From positions 1 to 28,141 of the forward strand of contig CAYMJO010000008.1 in assembly GCA_964391305.1 (NCBI GenBank): 28,141 nucleotides of DNA, read 5' to 3'. The position numbers and the translations under genes are program-made. The stretch comes from CAYMJO01 sp964391305 (lineage in GTDB: Bacteria; Patescibacteriota; CALEFQ01). Below are positions 14,364-22,500 of the stretch, piece by piece (within the stretch, counting starts at the first letter, position 1; the number at the start of each line of letters is the position of its first letter). Below the pieces are notes generated by a model. The model ran no database searches. It had not been told where the DNA came from and worked only from the letters and a program-made list of their open reading frames with translations.

Positions 14364-15647
14364 CTAAGTACTTTTAATCCCTCTAACTCCCCATGCCATG
14401 GCATCTATAATCTTCACATTCACGAATTCTCCAATCAAATTCTTATCGCTTCCAAAAACAACAGTCTTATAATTATCTGTCTTTCCGCTCAACTTGAATT
14501 TGTTTTTCTCTGGCTTAATATTATTTACCAACACTCGCACGGTTTTTCCAATGAGTTTTTTATTTTTTTTCAGAGAAGTTTTTTTTAAAATGTTTGTCAA
14601 AAATGCTTCCCTTCTTTTTTTCTCTGTCTTTGGGACGCTGTCTTTGAGCTTAAAAGCTTCGGTTTGCGGCCGTGGAGAGTACTGCGCGATGTATGCCATG
14701 TCGAACTTCACTTCTCTCATTAAGTTTGCGGTTTCGCCAAATTCTTTATTTGTTTCTTCCGGAAATCCGACAATCACGTCAGTTGAAATTGCCGCGTCTG
14801 GAATTTCTTTTCTGATTTGTGAAATTATTTGCAAATAATCTTCTCTGCTGTATTTCCTATTCATTTTTTCCAAAATTTTATTGCTTCCGGACTGGAAGGG
14901 GATATGAAAATACCTGCAGAGCTTCGGATGTTTTTTTACAACATCGATTAATTTTTCATCAAAATCTTTCGGATGCGATGTTATGAAAAAAATTCTGAAG
15001 TTGCCTTCATATCTTGCTATTTTTTTCAAGAGTTTAGTGAAATCGGTTTTACCGTCTTTGTAAGAATTCACGTTTTGTCCGACTAAAGTGATTTCTTTGT
15101 AATCTTTTTTTATCAAATCTTTCGCTTCAGCCAATATTTCTTCGGCTTTGCGCGAAGTTTCCGGGCCTCTCACGTAAGGCACGACGCAATAGGCGCAGTA
15201 ATTGTCGCATCCGGTGGAGATTGGGATGTAAGCGGAGAAGCTCGATTCGTATTTTGGCGTGATCGAGAGATAGTTTTTTTGCCGTTTTTCATGGCAAAGT
15301 GATATTCCGTCGTTGAGTTCTTGTTTTGAAGATTTTAATTTTTTCGGGAGTTTTGACAAATCTTTTATATCCAGTAACAAATCTATTTCAGGGAATTTTT
15401 TATAAAAATCTTTTTGGCGCGCGAGGCAGCCAGTGAGGATGATTTTTTTATTTGAGAGAGATTTTACTTTTCCGACTGCGCGGTTCTCTGCGGATTGGCG
15501 GACGGTGCAAGTGTTGAGCACTACCAAATCTGATTCTGCTTCTGACCCTGCGGGCTTGAAGCCGCATTGGTTTTCCAAAACTTGTGCAACGCGCTCCGAG
15601 TCGGATTTATTCATCTGACAGCCATAGGTTTTAATGTAATATTTCAT
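14364..15647 (-). CDS. miaB: tRNA-2-methylthio-N6-dimethylallyladenosine synthase MiaB
   Basis: MiaB is a radical-SAM methylthiotransferase that converts i6A37 to ms2i6A37 in tRNA. In the 427-residue protein the N-terminal UPF0004 domain has cluster cysteines C10, C47 and C74. The radical-SAM motif CDNYCAYC gives C147, C151 and C154, and a C-terminal TRAM domain follows from about residue 365. The N-terminus KYYIKTYGCQMNKSDSE is typical. RimO and MtaB are relatives; the miaA neighbour and the ISTGCDNYCAYCVVPYVRG wording favour MiaB. A good promoter lies about 95 bases upstream at 15739-15766, downstream of a terminator that ends the thrS transcript. Confidence 0.95.
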   Translation of the reverse strand: MKYYIKTYGCQMNKSDSERVAQVLENQCGFKPAGSEAESDLVVLNTCTVRQSAENRAVGKVKSLSNKKIILTGCLARQKDFYKKFPEIDLLLDIKDLSKLPKKLKSSKQELNDGISLCHEKRQKNYLSITPKYESSFSAYIPISTGCDNYCAYCVVPYVRGPETSRKAEEILAEAKDLIKKDYKEITLVGQNVNSYKDGKTDFTKLLKKIARYEGNFRIFFITSHPKDFDEKLIDVVKKHPKLCRYFHIPFQSGSNKILEKMNRKYSREDYLQIISQIRKEIPDAAISTDVIVGFPEETNKEFGETANLMREVKFDMAYIAQYSPRPQTEAFKLKDSVPKTEKKRREAFLTNILKKTSLKKNKKLIGKTVRVLVNNIKPEKNKFKLSGKTDNYKTVVFGSDKNLIGEFVNVKIIDAMAWGVRGIKST

Positions 15648-15738
15648 CCGATTTTTTTAAAAATAATATGACAGATTGTTTGTTGGATCGCTCAAAAATC
15701 TTTGTAAGGCTTTCTCACTTTCATTCTTTCTAGGCTTT

Positions 15739-15766
15739 ATTCTACCCGATTCCATTTTTTTATCAA
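15739..15766 (-). promoter_or_regulatory. Promoter of miaB-miaA
   Basis: On the minus strand TTGATA (15766-15761) is followed after 16 bases by TAGAAT (15744-15739). Transcription would start near 15732, giving a leader of about 85 bases before miaB. It lies immediately after the terminator at 15787-15814, as expected for a fresh transcription unit. Confidence 0.6.
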
Positions 15767-15786
15767 TATTCTTTTTTTTGCAAAAT

Positions 15787-15814
15787 AAAAAAAGAGGCAA
15801 AAAGGCTCTTTTTT
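15787..15814. terminator. Bidirectional intrinsic terminator between thrS and miaB
   Basis: A run of A and GAG (15788-15796) pairs with CTCTTTTTT (15806-15814) around a 9-base loop, leaving U-rich tails whichever strand is read. In the direction of the local genes it would end thrS transcription before the miaB promoter. Confidence 0.65.
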
Positions 15815-15822
15815 GAAATGCA

Positions 15823-15877
15823 GGAGGGGAGAGTGACATGTATCTTATTCGACATCGTTTAAAAAACTCTCCCCTCC
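15823..15877. ncRNA. Strong 12-bp GC-rich stem-loop downstream of thrS
   Basis: GGAGGGGAGAGT at 15823-15834 and ACTCTCCCCTCC at 15866-15877 are perfect complements, enclosing a 31-base loop that contains GACAT twice. On the thrS strand it begins about 45 bases after the stop codon and is followed by the intrinsic terminator. It could be a 3'-UTR structure, a small RNA with that terminator, or a repeat element. I know no family that matches it. Confidence 0.4.
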
Positions 15878-15922
15878 ATCCCCCGTGGACCGATCTATTA
15901 TTAAATATTATTCCAATTTCGC

Positions 15923-17665
15923 TTATAAGTCAAGCGATTTTTTATTGATTTTGATTTTTGCGGATTCTATAAATTTATCCACTTTTAAAGTTTTTTGTTC
16001 TTTTTTGTCTCGCGTTCTTATTGTAATAGTGTCGTTTTTTTCTTCTTTTTCGCCAACAACGATCATGTAGGGGATTTTTTGTTTCTCTGATTCTCTTATT
16101 CTTTTGCCGACGGATTCTGATTTGTCATTAATTTCGACTCTGATTTCATTTTTCTCGAATTCTTCTTTGATCTTGTTTGCGTATTTATTGAAAGCGTCTG
16201 CCACGGGGATTATCGCGGCTTGCACGGGAGAAAGCCAAAGCGGAAAAGCGCCTGCGAAGTGTTCGATGAGAAAGCCTATGAAGCGCTCATGAGATCCAAG
16301 AGGCGAGCGGTGAATGACAACGGTCTCTTTTTCTTTTCCATCTTTGTCGATATATGTCAGATTGAATTGTTTTGGCATGTACAAATCGAGCTGATTTGTC
16401 GAGATCGCAAACTCGCGGCCAGTTACCGCTTTGATTATAAAATCTGTCTTTGGACCATAGTGCGCCGCATCTCCTTTTTTTGCGATGTAGGGAATTTTTG
16501 ACTTGTCCAAAACCTCGCGGGTCATTTTCTCCGACTCTTCCCACATTTTTTCGTCTCCGTGATATTTTTTTTTATTCGCGGGATCTCGGAGTGCCAGCTC
16601 GATATAATAATCTTCCAACCCCAATTTTTTATAATAAAACTCGTGCAACTTCATCACATCCAAAAATTCTTTTTTGGCTTGTTCTTTGGTGCAGTAAATG
16701 TGTGCGTCGTTTTGCGTAATGCCTCGAACGCGCATGAGGCCGTAAAGTGCTCCGGAATCTTCGTATCGATAAACGGTTCCATACTCGGCAATTCGGAGCG
16801 GAAGTTCTTTGTAACTTCGCTTTCTTGCCTTGTAAATCATGTGATGATGAGGACAGCTCATCGGTTTCAGATAATATTTTTCATCTTCGATTTCAAACGG
16901 TGCGTAGAGGTCGTCCGTGTAATAGGGAATATGCCCGGAAATTTTGTAAAGCTTTTCCTTGGTGATATGTGGCGTTGTCACGCGCACATAACCCCATGCT
17001 TTCTCCGTCTCTTTGCCCCAATTTTCGATTTCCTCTTTGATGATGTTTCCCTTCGGAAGCCAAAGCGGAAGCCCCTTTCCGATTTCTTCGCTGAATGTGA
17101 AAAGCTCAAGCTCTTTTCCTATTTTTCTATGGTCTCGCTTTTTTATTTCTTCTAAAAGCTTCAAATGCTTTTTCAGGTTCTCTTTCGTTTCAAAGGCAAT
17201 GCCGTAAATTCTCTGAAGCATCTTGTTCTTTTCGCTTCCTCGCCAATACGCGCCGGCGATATGCGTGAGTTTGAACTCTTTGATTTCTCCCGTTGACTCG
17301 ACGTGCGGTCCTTTGCATAAATCGACAAAATCTCCGCATCTATAAACCGTAACTTTGTCATCTTTCATTTCTTCCAAAAGCTCGATCTTGTATTGCTGTT
17401 TTGCTTTTTTGAAATGCGCGATTGCTTCATCTCTTTTCATCTCCTTTTTTTCAAAAGGCAGATTTGCTTTGATGAGTTCTTTCATGTTCTTCTCGATAAT
17501 CGGCAGATCTTCTGGAATCAGGGTTCTTGGCAAATCAAAATCATAATAGAATCCGTTTTCTATATCGGGTCCAATGCCGAACTTGGCATCTGGAAATATT
17601 TTGTATATTGCTGAAGCAAGAACGTGCGCCGCGGAGTGGCGCATTGTGTCGAGGTTTTTGTTCAT
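15923..17665 (-). CDS. thrS: Threonyl-tRNA synthetase lacking the TGS domain
   Basis: ThrRS charges tRNA(Thr) and edits mischarged serine. The 580-residue protein starts directly in the editing domain (RHSAAHVLASAI, H10 and H14; C117 with H121 complete the HxxxH/C site). It then has the class II core with motif 2 (YRYEDSGALYGLMRVRG) and the zinc ligands C271, H322 and H452, and ends in an anticodon-binding domain. The E. coli enzyme is about 642 residues; the missing 60 correspond to the N-terminal TGS domain, and no upstream coding sequence could supply it. No T-box leader is present. The 198-base leader carries a 27-codon ORF on the other strand. It is the last gene before a terminator. Confidence 0.96.
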   Translation of the reverse strand: MNKNLDTMRHSAAHVLASAIYKIFPDAKFGIGPDIENGFYYDFDLPRTLIPEDLPIIEKNMKELIKANLPFEKKEMKRDEAIAHFKKAKQQYKIELLEEMKDDKVTVYRCGDFVDLCKGPHVESTGEIKEFKLTHIAGAYWRGSEKNKMLQRIYGIAFETKENLKKHLKLLEEIKKRDHRKIGKELELFTFSEEIGKGLPLWLPKGNIIKEEIENWGKETEKAWGYVRVTTPHITKEKLYKISGHIPYYTDDLYAPFEIEDEKYYLKPMSCPHHHMIYKARKRSYKELPLRIAEYGTVYRYEDSGALYGLMRVRGITQNDAHIYCTKEQAKKEFLDVMKLHEFYYKKLGLEDYYIELALRDPANKKKYHGDEKMWEESEKMTREVLDKSKIPYIAKKGDAAHYGPKTDFIIKAVTGREFAISTNQLDLYMPKQFNLTYIDKDGKEKETVVIHRSPLGSHERFIGFLIEHFAGAFPLWLSPVQAAIIPVADAFNKYANKIKEEFEKNEIRVEINDKSESVGKRIRESEKQKIPYMIVVGEKEEKNDTITIRTRDKKEQKTLKVDKFIESAKIKINKKSLDL

Positions 17666-17713
17666 AAAATTTTGGTTGACACGTTTGGATTTTTGCTTAA
17701 GGAGGTGATGAAA

Positions 17714-17797
17714 ATGGATGCCGTTACCGTAATTTTTTTGTTGACTCTAGTTGTTGTTCGGACTTGTTTTTGTCGGTATGCTCGCGGCTGTCTGTGA
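17714..17797 (+). CDS. Candidate 27-residue small membrane protein with consensus ribosome-binding site
   Basis: An ORF of 27 codons (ATG 17714, TGA 17795-17797) lies opposite the thrS leader. It is preceded by TTAAGGAGGTGATGAAA (17697-17713), which matches the full anti-Shine-Dalgarno with good spacing, by far the best site in this window. The peptide has a hydrophobic core at residues 3-15 (AVTVIFLLTLVVV), then RTCFCRYARGCL with three cysteines and three arginines, so a single-pass or signal-like segment with a positive tail. No plus-strand gene follows, so it is not an obvious leader peptide. A -35-like TTGACA at 17676-17681 has no matching -10. Chance or a DNA/RNA element resembling the 16S rRNA 3' end on the minus strand are alternatives. 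Confidence 0.4.
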   Translation: MDAVTVIFLLTLVVVRTCFCRYARGCL

Positions 17798-17863
17798 GTA
17801 GAGAAGTGTTTCTAAGTATCCAATCAAAGAATGAAAGTAAAGGATATTTAGGAACCTCTTTTT

Positions 17864-19009
17864 TTATTTGTCAAAATCTTTTATATCAAGCTTTACCTTG
17901 TCTTTTTGCGACGGCACTGTTTTTACCCAAAATGGCTTGAATTCGACCTGAACTTCTCCAACGTCTTTTTGCTCCTTGAGATATTCTACTACTTCCGCCT
18001 TTGTTCGTCCAATCAATTTTTCCGTGTCAAAGAGTTTCTCATCCAACTTTGATATGGTCTTTGCCTCAAGATGCGTCGCGAATGTCGCTTCTTTTTTTTC
18101 TAAATCATAAGTTTCCAGACTGCATTTGAAAGAATCTTTGTCAAATTCCAGAAACTCTTTGTTTTCAGGAATCTGGTTGAGCAGTCTTTCCTCCGCGAGC
18201 TTTCGGAGATTTTCTTCGTCAAATACAACTGCCGTAAGTCTTATTTCTACATTCACCACAAACTCCGAGCCAAGTGAATCAGGCGCGGCTTTTGTTGAGA
18301 CACTAATATCATCAATCTTGACTGCGTCTTCCATGATCTTCTCGCTGGACGAGAGATTTTTTTTGAATTCTTCCATACCTTGCTTTTTGATCTCTTCCCG
18401 CGCCTTGTACTTGCCCTTGTCAATAACTTCTTGCGATATGAAGTCTGCCTCGCCGAAACCGCCGGTCATCGGCTCCTTGCTTTCGGCATAAATCTTATTC
18501 TGCCAATCTTGCCAAAGCCCCGGAATTGTGAACTTCGTTGGGGCGAGTTCTCCCTTTTTACCGGGCTCGTCCGCGTAAACTTCTGCTTCAATCTCACCGT
18601 GCGCCTTTGCGACGACTTGCTTCTTTGTCCTGAAAAGCACCCCATCCTTTGAAAGCAGGCGAGTGGTCGCGAGCAAGGACTGATCATGGTCGAGCTTGTT
18701 GTAAATTATGACTTTGCCTGTTGCTTGCTTGTCTGTCTCTTTCTTATCAACTTCCGTTATTTTCTCATTGCCCATTGCGGCGGTTGCGAGAATTCTCCCT
18801 TTAATCTTATTCTCGCTTTCTTCGCCATCGCCGACAACCTCTGCGTTGAAATCTAGGGAGACATTCTCATACTTCGGATGCACCACGATTTCCGCCTTTG
18901 AAATGGAGAGATACACCACAAAAAATATCACAGCGGCGATAACTCCTATCACCGCGAGAAAAGATTTTCTATATGAAGAACGTTTTTGTTGCAGACGACC
19001 AAGATACAT
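17864..19009 (-). CDS. Membrane-anchored baseplate-J-like protein
   Basis: The 381-residue protein has a basic N-terminus, one transmembrane span at about residues 17-36 and a large external domain. The central part, ATGKVIIYNKL then VLFRTKKQVVAKAHGEIEA and later FTIPGL and MTGGFGEADF, reads like the baseplate J/gp47-type domain. That domain recurs in surface proteins of small-genome bacteria and is not restricted to phages. The rest is rich in charged residues with no catalytic motif I recognise. No other phage gene is near, so a cell-envelope role is more likely than a prophage remnant. It is followed by the thrS leader and preceded by the SprT-like gene on the same strand. Confidence 0.65.
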   Translation of the reverse strand: MYLGRLQQKRSSYRKSFLAVIGVIAAVIFFVVYLSISKAEIVVHPKYENVSLDFNAEVVGDGEESENKIKGRILATAAMGNEKITEVDKKETDKQATGKVIIYNKLDHDQSLLATTRLLSKDGVLFRTKKQVVAKAHGEIEAEVYADEPGKKGELAPTKFTIPGLWQDWQNKIYAESKEPMTGGFGEADFISQEVIDKGKYKAREEIKKQGMEEFKKNLSSSEKIMEDAVKIDDISVSTKAAPDSLGSEFVVNVEIRLTAVVFDEENLRKLAEERLLNQIPENKEFLEFDKDSFKCSLETYDLEKKEATFATHLEAKTISKLDEKLFDTEKLIGRTKAEVVEYLKEQKDVGEVQVEFKPFWVKTVPSQKDKVKLDIKDFDK

Positions 19010-19073
19010 TTTTTTTAAAAAGATTTAAAATTAATGGCTGATGTGTAACAACTTAATATAAGTTCACTTCTAT

Positions 19074-19523
19074 CTATATTAACATGTCCGCAAATGTTTT
19101 CCAGACGTTTGTGGATTTGACGATTTTTCTCCAGCTTTTTCCAAACCATTGTCTGGATGCGAGCCGGAGCTCGCGTAATCCGCGGGAATCCATCTCTTTA
19201 TTGACGATTCCGCCTTGGTGTGGATATCGGAAGCATTTTTTGCGCGGCGAACAAAATCCATGCGCATAGTGGCAAAGCTCGTGGGCAATCGTCGTATCAA
19301 TCACATATTCAGGAATGCGATTATCTTGGAAACGCCCGTTAATTTTTATAACGGTGAATTTGTCTTTTTCCTGCTTAATCGATCCAAGCCTTGTTTTGTT
19401 TTTTCTTCCAAAACTTATTTTAACGGGATTGGTTTTTAAAATATCGGAAAAGTATGTTGACCAAACATGATTTAGTCTCGTGAGAAGATAGTAATTATTT
19501 CTTTTGGGGATTAGTTTTTTCAT
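19074..19523 (-). CDS. SprT-like zinc metalloprotease-fold protein
   Basis: The 149-residue protein has the zincin motif HELCHYAHG (H81, E82, H85) typical of SprT-like and YgjP-related proteins, followed by the HQGGIVNKEM stretch where a third ligand could lie. SprT-domain proteins in eukaryotes (Spartan) digest DNA-protein crosslinks; bacterial SprT function is poorly known. It begins 22 bases after dnaE ends on the same strand, so cotranscription with the replicative polymerase is likely, which would suit a DNA-linked role, but this is inference. A separate zinc-ribbon domain, present in Spartan and some SprT proteins, is absent. Confidence 0.75.
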   Translation of the reverse strand: MKKLIPKRNNYYLLTRLNHVWSTYFSDILKTNPVKISFGRKNKTRLGSIKQEKDKFTVIKINGRFQDNRIPEYVIDTTIAHELCHYAHGFCSPRKKCFRYPHQGGIVNKEMDSRGLRELRLASRQWFGKSWRKIVKSTNVWKTFADMLI

Positions 19524-19545
19524 GGGGGCTTTTATAATTTCGGAT

Positions 19546-22500
19546 TTATTTGCTGATTGTCCCTTTACCCAAAACTTTCTCCAAATTTTCTCTCAACTTG
19601 TTGTTTTTCTCAACAGCGTATTTTGTTTCCAGCTTTTCATATTTGTTGTTGCTTTTCGGAATCAAAAGCGCGACTTTGTGTATTCCGCTGTCGGCTTCGG
19701 ACAAAGTTTTCTTCAAATTTTCAAATGTTTTTTGAGAACAATTTCCGGGAATTTTTATAAAAATATGTTTGTCTATGGCGGAAGCTATTCTTGTTTTTTC
19801 AGCTTTGTTGTTTGGCGGAACCAGCCCGATGTTATTTAATCTCACTTCGTTTGTTTTATCCGTGAGCTTCTGCGCGGAATCGCAGAGTATTTTCAGCTCT
19901 TGATCTCGATCATTTACCTTTCCTTCGATAATTACAATGTTTTCCTCCATCCAAAGTCCGGCGGTTTCCCCATAGATATTCGGAAAGACTACGACTTCAA
20001 TGCCCTTTGTCATATCTTCTACTTTCACGAATGCCATCTGCTTGTTTGTCTTTGTCATGATTCTGCGAATGCTTGTTATGATGCCGCCGATTCTGACGCG
20101 CTTGTTCACCAAATCCTGATTTATGTCTGCAACGCGGGTCGTGTTCTTTTGTAAAAAATCCTGATAGTCTAACAGAGGATGTTCTGAAACATAGAGCCCG
20201 AGTAATTCTTTTTCCCACGCGAGCTTTGTTTTTTTGTCTGCTGTTTTTGCTTTTGTGAGTCCGAGTTTTGGTTTACTGGATTCTTTTGTGGTTCCAAAAA
20301 GGTCTTTCTGCCCGTTGGCAGTCGCTTGAAAATGATTTTTTCCGAAGGTTAGAATTTTCTCGGCATTCGCGAGCATTTGGCCACGTTCTCCAAAGGAATC
20401 CATAGCTCCTGATTTTATCAGGCTCTCTATGGATTTTTTGTTCATGGCGGATGTGTAAGCTCTTTTCATAAAATCATCCAAATCTTTATACTTGCCGTTT
20501 TTTTCTTTTTCTTCCTTGATTTTTTCTATGACATTGTTGCTGACGTTTTTTATCGCGGCGAGGCCGAAACGTATGGTTTTCGAATGCGTGATTGTTTTCC
20601 CGTTTTTTGCGATAACCGTGAAGTCTCGCAAACTTTCATTCACGTCCGGCGGCAAAATTTCAATGCCCATCTGTGAACACTCCGCGACTTCGATTGCCAC
20701 GCGGTCCATATTTTCCTGATTGGCAGCGAGAAGCGATGCCATGAATTCGGTGGGGAAGTGTGCCTTGAGATACGCCGTTTGATAAGCTATCATCGCGTAT
20801 CCAGTCGCATGGGCTCTGTTGAATCCATATCCCGCGAATGGCTCGATGAAGTGGAAGACCTGTCTTGCAATTTCTTTTGATATATTATTTTTTACGCATC
20901 CATCGATGAACTTTTGCTTCTGTTCTTGCAGGAGCGATGCTATTTTTTTGCCGACGGCTTTGCGTAGCACATCCGCTTCTCCGAGAGAAAATCCCGCAAG
21001 ATCGCGCGCCATTTGCAGCACCTGTTCCTGAAATATCACGATGCCGTAGGTTTCTTCCAATATGGGCTTTAACTTCGGGTGCAAGTACTTCGGTTTTTTC
21101 CTTCCATGTTTTCCGTCGATGTAATCGGGAATCCATTCCATGGGTCCAGGCCTGTAAAGCGCTACTATTGAAACGATATCCTTGAATTCTGTGGGTTTCA
21201 GCTCCTTGAGATATCTTTTCATTCCCGAGCTTTCCAACTGAAAAACTCCGGTGGTTTGAGCATTTTGCAAAAGCTTGAATGTTTTTTTATCTTCTTTCGG
21301 TATTTCTTCGAGCTTGATTTTTTTGTCCCGTGTTTTTTGGATGATCAAAAGCGCCGTTTGTAGAATTGATAGGTTGCGTAGTCCGAGAAGATCCAAGACC
21401 ATGAATCCCAAGTCGTCAATTTTCCTTACTGGGTACTGCGTGACGGTTGCTTCCTTTCCTCCTTGGGATGTTTTTTGCCGTGGTATGTGCTTGTTTAGAT
21501 TTAATCTTGTTGCGACAATTCCGCACGCGTGGGTTGATGAGTGTCTTGCGACATTCTCAAGCTTCTTTGCAAAATCCAGCAGCTTCTTCGCCTGTGGATC
21601 GGAGGCATAGATTTCTCTAAGCTCGGGAATGTTTTTTAGCGCGTCTTTGAGCGTGGTAAACATTGGAATTAGCTTTGCTATCTTATCGCAGAAATCGTAC
21701 GGAAACCCGAGAGCCCTTCCAGTGTCTCGCACCGCGGCTCGTGCGGCCATCGTTCCAAATGTTATTACCTGACAGACATGTTCGACACCGTATTTTTTCT
21801 CGACATATTTTATGACCTCGTCTCTTCTGGAGTCTGAAAAATCTATATCAAAATCAGGCAGGCTTATTCTTTCTGGGTTTATAAAACGTTCGAAAATTAG
21901 ATTGTATTCTATCGGATCTAGATTGGTTATGTTCAAGAGATAAGAGACGATGCTTCCCGGAGCGCTTCCTCTGCCCGGACCGACTAGAATTTCTTTCTTC
22001 TTCGCAAAGTTTACGAAGTCCTGTACGAAAAGATAGCAGTCCGCAAACCCCATCTTCTTTATCATGGAAAGTTCGTATTCGATTTGCTTTTTTACTTTTT
22101 CTTTTTTTTCAGAGGGAGCGTTGGAGAATTTTTCTTCGAATCCTTTTTTCGCGAGCTCTCGCAGATATTCATCGGGGGTTTTCCCGCCTGAAATTTCGAA
22201 TTTTGGGAGTTTTGCTTTGTCTAAATCGAACTTGAGTTCAACACTGCACATGTCCGCGATTTTTTGAGTATTCGCAATTGCCTCCGGTACGTCTTCAAAA
22301 GCCTTGGCCATTTCTTCGGGAGATTTGATGGAATAATCATCTTCCATCATTGACATTCTTTTGTCGTCGTTCACGGTTTTTTGGGTTTGTATGCATAGAA
22401 GGATGTCCTGCGCTTCTTTGTCGTCGGGGGAAACATAGTGTATGTCGTTTGTCGCGGCGAGCGGGATTTTTGTTTCGCTTGCAATCTGCTTGAGTTTTTT

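Noticed and set aside
15657..15755. A 32-codon minus-strand ORF ahead of miaB
   Set aside because: Its ATG lies upstream of the miaB -10, so it would not be in that transcript, and it has no ribosome site.
16559..17155. A 198-codon plus-strand ORF opposite thrS
   Set aside because: It mirrors the strongly supported ThrRS gene and shows no domain; GC skew of codons explains its length.
17666..17863. A T-box riboswitch controlling thrS
   Set aside because: The conserved T-box and specifier pattern are missing from the thrS leader.
17864..19009. A prophage remnant
   Set aside because: The baseplate-J-like protein stands alone, has a membrane anchor, and is flanked by housekeeping genes with no integrase or att sites.
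19050..19064. AACTTAATATAAGTT palindrome as a terminator or operator
   Set aside because: It is AT-only apart from two pairs, with a three-base loop and no T-run; chance in an AT-rich spacer is likely.
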